Assembly (NCBI GenBank): GCA_963931105.1
Contig: OZ007004.1
Location: forward strand, 1,984,001-2,048,000
Reading direction: 5' to 3'
DNA from: UMGS1590 sp900552455
Lineage (GTDB): Bacteria; Bacillota; Peptococcia; Peptococcales; Peptococcaceae
DNA: 64,000 nt
The position numbers and the translations under genes were made by a program. Below, piece by piece: positions 27,951 to 35,360 of the stretch. Under the pieces are notes generated by a model. It had not been told where the DNA came from and did no database searches. It saw only the letters and a program-made list of their open reading frames with translations. Each line of letters begins with the position of its first letter. The stretch's first letter is position 1.

Positions 27951-28754
27951 ATGAGCGCAACATTATTAGAAAAAACCAGACTATTGAACCGTGCCCTGCA
28001 GAGCGGGTCGCCAGAGGATGAATCTCTGATCAACTTTAACGAGATCGCAGAGATCTTGTCCGACACCATCAACAGCAACGCGTATATCCTCGGTGAAAAG
28101 GGTGAGCTCATGGGCCATCACTTCCTCGAAGGATTCAACTGCGACGTCATGGAGAAATTCGTCTACCAGGAAGGCAAAATGCCTGAAAGCTACAACGAAG
28201 GCCTCATCGCCACCGATGAAACCATCTCCAATATTCCAAACACCAACGGCCTGTGCATTTTCCAGGGAGAAAAATGCGTCTTCGGCGACAAAAAGACCAC
28301 CGTTGTGCCGATCTTTGCCGGCAACAAACGCCAGGGCAGCCTGATGCTCGGGAAGTTTAACGTCGACTTCACCGACGACGACCTCATCCTCGCTGAATAC
28401 GGCGCCACCTTCGTCGGCATTGAAATGCTGCGTCTCAAGAACAAGGAAGAGGCCGAGGAAAACCGCGAGCGCGTCGCCGTGCAGATCGCGCTGGACACCC
28501 TCAGCTATTCCGAAATGGAAGCCATCGAACACATTTTCTCCGAGCTCGAAGGCGACGAAGGCATCCTCGTTGCGTCCAAGATCGCTGACCGCGTCGGCAT
28601 CACCCGCTCCGTCATCGTCAACGCGCTGAGAAAATTTGAATCCGCCGGCGTCATCGAATCCAAATCCCTCGGCATGAAGGGGACCTACATCCGCCTGCTC
28701 AACAAATATCTCATCGACGGCATCAAGAGCCGCACAAAATCCAAACGACTTTGA
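27951..28754 (+). CDS. codY: GTP-sensing transcriptional repressor CodY
   Basis: Global repressor responding to GTP and branched-chain amino acids. An N-terminal GAF-type sensor (LLEKTRLLNRALQSG; INFNEIAEILSDTINSNAYI) and a C-terminal winged helix (ASKIADRVGITRSVIVNALRKFESAGVIESKSLG). Length is 267. AAGGAGG precedes the ATG. It closes the conserved xerC-hslVU-codY series and is followed by a terminator. Confidence 0.97.
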   Translation: MSATLLEKTRLLNRALQSGSPEDESLINFNEIAEILSDTINSNAYILGEKGELMGHHFLEGFNCDVMEKFVYQEGKMPESYNEGLIATDETISNIPNTNGLCIFQGEKCVFGDKKTTVVPIFAGNKRQGSLMLGKFNVDFTDDDLILAEYGATFVGIEMLRLKNKEEAEENRERVAVQIALDTLSYSEMEAIEHIFSELEGDEGILVASKIADRVGITRSVIVNALRKFESAGVIESKSLGMKGTYIRLLNKYLIDGIKSRTKSKRL

Positions 28755-28761
28755 TCAACCC

Positions 28762-28788
28762 AGAGGGCCCAGGCGGCCCTCTTTTTTC
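28762..28788 (+). terminator. Terminator after codY
   Basis: AGAGGGCC (28762-28769) with GGCCCTCT (28775-28782), five-base loop, then T-run. Confidence 0.88.
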
Positions 28789-28839
28789 TGCGCCAGCAGC
28801 CAGAAATATCGGGAAAAATCAAATCTCAGCGCGCCAAGC

Positions 28840-28869
28840 TTGTCCCCTTATCAGCCACATGCTATAATA
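28840..28869 (+). promoter_or_regulatory. Promoter of the zinc-ribbon membrane protein gene
   Basis: TTGTCC at 28840-28845 and TATAAT at 28864-28869, 18 bases apart. Confidence 0.6.
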
Positions 28870-28903
28870 TTCTTTATGAAAACCGACTATGGAGGGTGAA
28901 AAG

Positions 28904-29602
28904 ATGTATTGTAGCAACTGTGGAAAAAAGCTGTCACCAGATGATTACTTTTGCTCCAACTGTGGCACCCCAGTCCTGAGACAGGGACTTTTTGACGACG
29001 ATGATTCCGACGCCCATGAGGACGCCTTTGAAGAAACCAGACTCTTTACCGCCGAAGAACTCGGCCAGTATCTGAACGACGACGAGGAGCTTGCCAAGGC
29101 CCACGAAGCCCAGTCGCAAGCCGCCCACGCCCACGCCCAGCCACAGGCCGCCGAGCCGGAAAAAGCCGCCGCTTCGCAGCCAGCCGATAAGGCCGTCGCC
29201 TCCGCCAAGGTTGCCGCCGCCGAGATGGTCGGCGCAGCCGGCGCCTTTGCCGGAAAGTTCAAAGCCGGCCTCGGCGCAATGAAGGCAAAGCAGGCCGAAA
29301 AGAAGCAGGCGCAGGAAGCCGCCCGCGCCGAAAAAGCCGCGCAGCAGACATCCTATGAAGCACCAGAGGAAGATCCGGTGAGCGCCTACATCGCAGAGGA
29401 AGAAGTGGCGCAGAAAAAAGTCAGCCGTCAGAGCGACGAGCCAGTGTCCATGAAAAAGATCGTACTCCCAGTCATCGTGCTCGGCCTCATCATCGGCCTC
29501 GTCATCGGCCTCGTCGTCACCCAGCCATGGAGCAGCGGCGCCGACGACACAGCAGAAGCAACCGACGAAGCCACCACCGGCATCGTGATGATGGTGGAAT
29601 GA
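28904..29602 (+). CDS. Zinc-ribbon single-pass membrane protein, unknown function
   Basis: A 232-residue protein with an N-terminal zinc ribbon (CSNCGKKLSPDDYFCSNCG), an acidic stretch, a long Ala/Lys/Glu-rich probable coiled segment (about residues 65-150) and one membrane helix near 188-210 (IVLPVIVLGLIIGLVIGLVV). A short outside tail ends ATTGIVMMVE. Zinc-ribbon plus membrane segment is common in Firmicutes proteins of unknown role. ATG 28904 is chosen because GGAGGG is eight bases upstream; an ATG at 28889 overlaps that site. Monocistronic. Confidence 0.8.
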   Translation: MYCSNCGKKLSPDDYFCSNCGTPVLRQGLFDDDDSDAHEDAFEETRLFTAEELGQYLNDDEELAKAHEAQSQAAHAHAQPQAAEPEKAAASQPADKAVASAKVAAAEMVGAAGAFAGKFKAGLGAMKAKQAEKKQAQEAARAEKAAQQTSYEAPEEDPVSAYIAEEEVAQKKVSRQSDEPVSMKKIVLPVIVLGLIIGLVIGLVVTQPWSSGADDTAEATDEATTGIVMMVE

Positions 29603-29609
29603 TAAAGTT

Positions 29610-29656
29610 ACCACGCCCTGAGCGACCACAAGCTGTGCGCCAGAGCGTGGTTTTTT
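29610..29656 (+). terminator. Terminator after the zinc-ribbon gene
   Basis: ACCACGC (29610-29616) with GCGTGGT (29645-29651), long loop, then TTTTT. Confidence 0.6.
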
Positions 29657-29725
29657 CGTCCAGCTCGCCAGCGGAAAATCTGTAAACTGACCAAAAAATG
29701 CAAAACTGGCACGTTTTGAGCAAAA

Positions 29726-29755
29726 TTGGCAAGAAAAAATCCTTGACAGTATGAT
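29726..29755 (+). promoter_or_regulatory. Promoter of the S-layer leader
   Basis: TTGGCA at 29726-29731 and TATGAT at 29750-29755 with an 18-base spacer. A TTGACA at 29743-29748 lacks a matching -10. GCAAAA(C/T)TGGCA is repeated just upstream. Confidence 0.5.
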
Positions 29756-29796
29756 ATTAATGAAGCGAACAAATCACCAGGAAAGGATTGACCATC

Positions 29797-30012
29797 ATGA
29801 CCCTCTCCAGTAGAATCTTAGAGAAGAGAAGAGAAGAGAAGAGAAGAGAAGAGAAGAGAAGAGAAGAGCGCGTAGTCCGCGCTGATCTTTGCGCGCAAAA
29901 TTTCAGAGAACCTATTTCACAGACGCATCCCGTGCGTGGCATCTCCGCGCCCACCGTGCGTCTGTTTTTCGTGTCTCTGCGCAGCGCGAAAGGGGGCGGC
30001 GTCCATGCGTAA
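29797..30012 (+). CDS. Leader ORF containing the GAGAA repeat
   Basis: A 71-codon ORF with AGGAAAGG about ten bases before ATG 29797. It reads through nine GAGAA units as Arg/Glu/Lys-rich sequence (RREEKRREEK), then through a hairpin at 29919-29969, and stops at TAA 30010-30012, eight bases into the S-layer ORF. The peptide has no recognisable domain. Frame analysis shows that one extra unit leads to TAG at 29873, while one lost unit leads to TGA at 29883, in both cases before the hairpin. I infer a regulatory role for its translation rather than for the peptide. Confidence 0.55.
   Translation: MTLSSRILEKRREEKRREEKRREERVVRADLCAQNFREPISQTHPVRGISAPTVRLFFVSLRSAKGGGVHA
29821..29868. repeat. Pentanucleotide microsatellite (GAGAA)9
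   Basis: Nine perfect GAGAA units plus GAG, without any imperfect copy. Perfect non-triplet repeats inside a reading frame are typical slipped-strand contingency loci. Confidence 0.95.
29919..29969 (+). terminator. Terminator-like hairpin inside the leader (possible attenuator)
   Basis: ACAGACGCA (29919-29927) pairs perfectly with TGCGTCTGT (29957-29965), with inner GTGG/CCAC pairing, followed directly by TTTT. It lies within the leader ORF and 36 bases before the S-layer start. Confidence 0.55.
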
Positions 30013-33000
30013 ACTCAGCAGAAAAATTTTGAGCGCGCTGCTCGCGCTGGCACTTCTCGTCAGTCTCCTCCCCGCAGGCGTAGCCCCAGCGCAGGCAGCA
30101 GACAGCGGCTATTCCTTCGACGTTGCCACAGGCACGCTGACCATCACCAGCAAGGATGGCATCAATAATTTCAAGAAAACCATGAACGATGCTGAAAAAG
30201 CACAGATCAAGCATCTTGTCGTGGAAGGCGATAACATAACATTTCCTTCTAATTTTTCGCCGAATGATACTCCGTCCCTGGTCTCCCTCCAGGTGACGGG
30301 AGATAATATCGTTATCGATTACAACGCTTTTAGGAATTCTTCCACACTGACCACGGTGGAGATTTCAGGAGAGGGTACTAAAATTGTGCAGAATGCTTTC
30401 CAAAATTGAACAGCCTTGCGCACGGTTCAGATCACAGGCAGCTGTGATACGATTGGGGCCTACGCTTTTTCTGGCTGTACAGCGCTGACCACGGTAGTGA
30501 TCAAGCTTTGTAAACGTGCTGGGTCGGATCTTTTTAACGGCTGCACCAATATCAAATCTCTGGTTTATATGAGCACACTAGGCCCAGGGGATCCTGGTCA
30601 GGCTTTCTATTCTATCCCTAAAGAAGCAACCATTTTGCTGCCAGATGATTACAGTGGATCTTCATTCCAGGACAAACCTAAGGCAAAATACACGCTGGAT
30701 GAAAAAACAGGCGCACTGACCATCACCTCTGTGCCAGAGGACGCGACGACGATCTATTATCCGTCGCAGATGGGAAATGTGACGATCACATCGGTGCGAT
30801 TAGCCAATGGCGTTCTTGACGACGTCAGCCTGGAGTCGGTCGAAGTGACCATGGATTTACCGAAAGAGCCAGAACAGATCGATTCCTGGCAGTATGTCGA
30901 CAGTGGGGAGCTTGGCGAGAACAACACACTGAGTCTGACATTCTTCAACCCGCCAAGCATGGAGTATGTGGAAGGCTTGCTGCCAAAAACCATCACTGCT
31001 ACCGTGAATGGGAAGGATGGGGAAGAGGAGAAAACTCTCAACCTCATATGGACATCTGATGACGCATATCCAACGGAACCTACCTACGAGGTGTTTGAGA
31101 AATCCTACACCTATGTTGCCAGAGTCCCCGGCTATTCTTTTCCAGAGGGCACTGCGCCAACCATTACCATCCAGCTGAAGAGCGAGGACGAAGCGCTCTA
31201 CAAGCCTGGCGCTGTGCGCGAGATCACGCTGAATGGCTCGATGCCGAAGGATGATTTCTGGCTTACTTGCCAAGTGAGATCGCCCAGATAGATGTCAGTG
31301 GCAAAGTGACATATGTTCCTGTCACCTGGGAATGTTTAAGTTATTCTTACGTAAACTCGAATAGCACGACGACGATCAAGACTGGCGGCGACTATGAGTT
31401 TGAAGCTACAGCCAAGAATAAAGAGGAGATAAGCTTAGCTCTAACGTCACCTACACCCTGCGCGCCAAGCAGACCATGATCGAGATGCGGATTTCTCCGA
31501 ACTGGAAGGTACAGAAAGCAACCACCCGCTCTGGCGAGAGCGAAGGGAAGATCACCTGGACGGATAAGAACGGTGAAACCTACAACATCACCATCGATGG
31601 CTATGAAGATGATTTCAGCGGGAACGAGTATATTTACATCGATCCAGATAACGCAGAATTGGTGGAATATAATTCCAGCACAGTGACAGACAAGCACGTT
31701 TACCGTGTGGAAGTGACCATCGAAGGCGAAAACGCCGAAAACGCGGAGCCAGATCTGAGTAGCACCTATGGGTATCGCTATAAGGAAGATTATGATAACA
31801 AGGATAATGTCACAGCGGCATCAAATATTCCAGAAAGCTATCTGATCGATGCAGAAAAAGGCAAGGCCACCTTTGCGATCATGACCGTCATTGATAGCGA
31901 TGGAATCGTGACGTTCAATTTTGGCAATGGATTTATTTTCCGTGACAGCACAGAAACACAGCACACATTCACCCTTGATGGTTCTGTTGGAAACGGCAGA
32001 AGCTATACGATGGCCCTTGTGGATGACAGCGACAAAAACAAAACAGAGACACAAGTTTCCAATCTTGGGAAAACATTCTTCACCGTCACCCCGCCAGATA
32101 ATGACCACGCCTGGGCAGTGATGCTTATCCCGACAAAAAAGCTGGAGAACGCGGGAAGCAGTTCCGGCGTTACCATTGATACATCGTGGGACAGAAATGC
32201 GATGGTCTATTGGAACCACGGTTGGCGATATTTCGAAGAATCGCTGTTCAAAAACAGCGAGGATCAATTCTCATTTGCGGCGACTTATCTGAGTCAGGAT
32301 GTAACCGCCGTTATCTCTGAGATCACGCTGGCACCGTCGGCGGATAATCCGACATCTGTCGGCAAAGACGGCAATGCATCACTTTCTGTAAAGACGAACT
32401 ATAATTGCATCGCCAATGATGCGAAGATCAGCTATCAGTGGTACCAGTGTGATGCGAATGGCGAAAATGCAACGCCAATTTCTGACGCAACCTCCGAGAC
32501 CTACACGCCACCAACGACAACCGCAGGCAACTATTACTACTACGTCACCGCGAAATTTGAGCCATTCACCGAAACCAACGGCTACGTTGATGAAAACGAA
32601 AACGTCCTGCAGGACTACGATCCTTACGGCTGGGCGTCGGATGCTGAGACGAAAAGCCCTGTGATGACCCTCACCGTTGGCGAGGAGTCTTCGGTAGAAG
32701 TGGATGAGAAAGAGAATACGTATGACTATGGCGACACGATCTCGTTCGACTATATGAAAGTGAATTTCGGCGACAGCGCCAGCAGCGATGAAAAAGGCAA
32801 GATGAGCATTTATCGCGTGAGTGATGATGGCGCAGAAACGCTGTTGGGATCGAAAGAAATTTCGAGCGGTGAAAAATGGAGCTTCATCTACGACACAGCG
32901 GAGAAAGGCCTGTCGATCGGCGAGAATACGGTTCGCATTAAGTTTGAAGGAAATGAGACCTACCTTCCTAGCGAAGACACACTGACCATCACCTTAGAGC

Positions 33001-34355
33001 CAAAAGAAGTGCAGGCTGTCGTGACAGATAAATCCATCACCAAAGTGTACGATGGCACCAACAAAGCGACAGTAAACCTCGGCTTCGAAGCTGGAGCGAT
33101 CCTTGATGGCAACAACGTTACCGTTTCTGCGCCAGATGCCACCTATAGCGATGCGAATGTTGGTGACAACAAGACCATCACCCTCGGCAATTTGAGCATC
33201 GCTGGCAAGGATAAAGACTGGTACACAGTCACAGCGCCAACAGAAACGATCACCGGCTCCATTACACCAGCCGATCAGACCGCGCTGACCATCTCCGGCC
33301 TGCCAGATAAAGTGTACGTTGGCGACCAGTTCACCCTCACAGCCAGCGGTGGTACCGGCGAAGGTGCGCTGACCTGGCAAGTTGTCAGCGGCCCTGCCGA
33401 GATCGACGCCAGCACAGGCGCAGTGCGCGTTACTGGTGAAGGGAAGATCAAGATTCGTGTCACAAAAGCAAAAGACGCAACCCACAGCGCCACAAGCGCA
33501 GAGATCACCTTCACCGCCAACGAGATCCCATACACCGGCAAATACAGCTACGAGATCTCGACGGATATCGGTGACAATGGCGCGATCACCGTCGATCGCT
33601 ACGCCACCGAAGGCGAGCGCGTGACGATCACCGTTTCGCCAGACGAAGCCTACAAGCTCGATGACCTCAGCGTCACCGCGCATGGCAAAGAGGTAACGCT
33701 CACTGATAACGGCGACGGGACATTCTCTTTCACGATGCCAAGCGGCGATGTACGAATCACCGCCACATTCGCAGAAGATCCTGACTGGACGGAACCGGAA
33801 GAACCAGCCACCGACGTCAGCGACATCTTTATCGACGTCGCACCAAATGCCTGGTATAAAGACGCCGTCGAATACACCTACGACAATGGCCTGATGACTG
33901 GTGTGAGCGCGACGGAATTTGCACCAGAAGCAACGACAACGCGCGCGATGATCGTTTCGATGCTGGCGCGTCTGGAAAATGTGACAAGCGCTGAATCCGC
34001 AGGATTTGCCGACGTGTCTGACGGCGACTGGTACGCCACAGCTGTCAACTGGGCAGCGAATGTCGGCGTCGTCAATGGTTATGAAGACAACACCTTCCGA
34101 CCAAACCAGCCGATCACCAGAGAACAGCTCGCCGCGATCCTGATGAACTACGCCAGCTACAAAGGCGAGGACGTGAGCGCCCGCGCTGATCTCTCAAACT
34201 ACACCGACCAGCCAAGCGCCTGGGCAACAGAAACCATGCAATGGGCAGTGGCAGAGGGTTTGATCAGCGGCGTAACCGCAGACCAGCTGCAGCCACAGGG
34301 CAATGCAACCCGTGCGCAGATGGCAGCCATCCTCGAGCGATTTCTCGCTCAATGA
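30005..34355 (+). pseudogene. S-layer-homology / leucine-rich-repeat surface protein, interrupted
   Basis: A cell-wall-anchored surface protein of about 1,450 codons. Domains in order: signal peptide ending PAGVAPAQA; BspA-type LRR_5 repeats (AF..CTAL..V pattern); several Ig-like segments; a YDG-type segment (ITKVYDGTNKATV) near 33.0 kb; a Big-like domain; and three C-terminal SLH domains from about 33.8 kb (DVAPNAWYKDAVEY, DVSDGDWYATAVNW, YTDQPSAWATETMQW) that bind cell-wall polymers. Three lesions are seen: in-frame TGA at 30407-30409, a shift near 31250-31266 and a second near 31420-31430. Reading is continuous in pieces 30005-30409, 30416-31291, about 31256-31479 and about 31428-34355. 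A GGGGGCGG ribosome-binding site precedes ATG 30005. Sequencing error, decay and, for the TGA, recoding are alternatives. Confidence 0.85.
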
Positions 34356-34385
34356 TTAATGATTAATGTTTAATGAGTAATTGAT
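34353..34385. repeat. AATGATT stutter
   Basis: Tandem AATGATT-like units run from the S-layer stop into the following hairpin; a shorter version precedes the hairpin at 7747. Confidence 0.55.
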
Positions 34386-34388
34386 GTT

Positions 34389-34438
34389 GGCTACTGAGAA
34401 ACACGACGCGTTGCGTCGCGCTTCTCGGTAGCCTTTTT
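34389..34438. terminator. Terminator after the S-layer gene
   Basis: GGCTACTGAGAA (34389-34400) with TTCTCGGTAGCC (34422-34433), inner CGACGC/GCGTCG, then TTTTT. Outer flanks are shared with 7747-7796. Confidence 0.8.
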
Positions 34439-34477
34439 ATTTTATTGGCGAGCGTGCGCACACCACAAATTTTTCCC

Positions 34478-34620
34478 GCTTTGTTTCGAAGAAACAAAGC
34501 CACCACCATTAAACATTACTAATTTCTAATTAATCATTGAGAGATAATCATTATTCATTGCCAGCGAGCGAAGCAAGCTGGCCCCGCAGGGCTCATTAAT
34601 CATTTGCGCGCGAAGCGTGT
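34478..34620. repeat. Intergenic repeat region (palindromes and AT stutter)
   Basis: A perfect palindrome, GCTTTGTTTC-GAA-GAAACAAAGC (34478-34500), without a T-run. Then an AT stutter (TAATCATT-like) and the core 34561-34593, which matches the element after ppdK in inverse orientation. No gene is visible between 34356 and 34724. Confidence 0.6.
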
Positions 34621-34658
34621 AACGTTATGGAGAAAATATCAAGATTCCTTCCGGCGCG

Positions 34659-34701
34659 TTGACAATTATTTGCAGATTCGCTTATAATCTAACCCGGTTA
34701 G
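34659..34701 (+). promoter_or_regulatory. marR promoter with overlapping operator
   Basis: TTGACA at 34659-34664 and TATAAT at 34683-34688, 18 bases apart. The perfect palindrome CTAACCCGGTTAG at 34689-34701 abuts the -10, as expected for autorepression. Confidence 0.8.
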
Positions 34702-34724
34702 CAAATTGTGAAAGGAGGAGACAG

Positions 34725-35180
34725 ATGGCGACGCAGGAGGACATTGAGCGGCTGTTTGCGCTGTTTTGCGAGGCGCATCCCCAGGATTCGCTGCGGGAGA
34801 TGGACAAAACGGCTGCTGGTCAGGGCGCGGTGCTGCGCTATCTGGCGTCGGTAGAAGAGCCGGTGACCTCGGGGCAGATCGTGCAGGCGCTTGGCGGCAG
34901 CACGGCGCGCATGGCGGTGCTCCTGAAAAAGCTGGAGGCGAAGGGGCTCATCAGCCGCACGCCTGGCGAAAACGACGCGCGCACAACGGTGGTGCGGCTG
35001 TCGCAAGCGGGCTGGGAGAAGGTGAACGCGGTACAGCGTGATATTTACCAGATCCTGGGCACGCTGATCGACGAACTCGGCCTGGGGCGGATGCTGGCTT
35101 TCGCGGAAACGGCGAAGGAGATCCGCGTGATCTGCGAGCGGCTGCAGATGCCGGTGGCGCAGGAGCCTCACGAGGAGTAA
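34725..35180 (+). CDS. MarR family transcriptional regulator
   Basis: A winged-helix repressor of 151 residues. Recognition region QIVQALGGSTARMAVLLKKLEAKGLISRTPGENDARTTVVRLSQAG matches the MarR fold, including the D-x-R wing. AAAGGAGG precedes ATG 34725; longer reading to 34659 would run through the promoter. It sits before an ABC exporter pair with the same palindrome in both control regions, so it probably represses itself and the exporter until a drug-like ligand binds. Confidence 0.9.
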   Translation: MATQEDIERLFALFCEAHPQDSLREMDKTAAGQGAVLRYLASVEEPVTSGQIVQALGGSTARMAVLLKKLEAKGLISRTPGENDARTTVVRLSQAGWEKVNAVQRDIYQILGTLIDELGLGRMLAFAETAKEIRVICERLQMPVAQEPHEE

Positions 35181-35200
35181 ATTTTTTTTGTAGAATTATC

Positions 35201-35211
35201 TAACCGGGTTA
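35201..35211 (+). promoter_or_regulatory. Second MarR-type operator
   Basis: TAACCGGGTTA at 35201-35211 matches the core of the palindrome at the marR promoter. A TAGAAT at 35191-35196 could be the -10 of an internal promoter. Confidence 0.65.
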
Positions 35212-35215
35212 TGGA

Positions 35216-35341
35216 GCGCCATCCAAGAAGCCGAGCCGAAAGGCGACGGCTGATTGGCTAATGGCGCCCATGCGAGGCCGGCCCAAGAGAGCGAGACTAA
35301 TGTCAAAGCTCGATTGGCTGCCGGCTACTGCTGGGATTTTT
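35216..35341 (+). ncRNA. Tandem structured leader motif ahead of the ABC exporter (candidate cis-regulatory RNA)
   Basis: Two copies share one layout: closing stem, CCAAGA, short stem, internal loop, 3-bp stem with tetraloop, stem, GATTGG, CT, closing stem. Copy A spans 35216-35267 (closing stem GCGCCAT/ATGGCGC; stems AGCCG/CGGCT and GCC/GGC, loop GAAA). Copy B spans 35277-35325 (GCCGGC/GCCGGC; GAGC/GCTC and GAC/GTC, loop TAAT). The stems differ in sequence but keep pairing, while CCAAGA and GATTGGCT are unchanged. CCGGC (35321-35325) can alternatively pair with GCTGG (35330-35334), followed by GATTTTT, giving a weak terminator that competes with the closing stem of copy B. I do not recognise a known riboswitch class. 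Confidence 0.55.
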
Positions 35342-35360
35342 AGCGATAAAGGAGAAGGAT

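Noticed and set aside
29743..29748. TTGACA as the -35 of the S-layer leader
   Set aside because: No -10-like sequence occurs 16-18 bases downstream; TTGGCA with TATGAT fits better.
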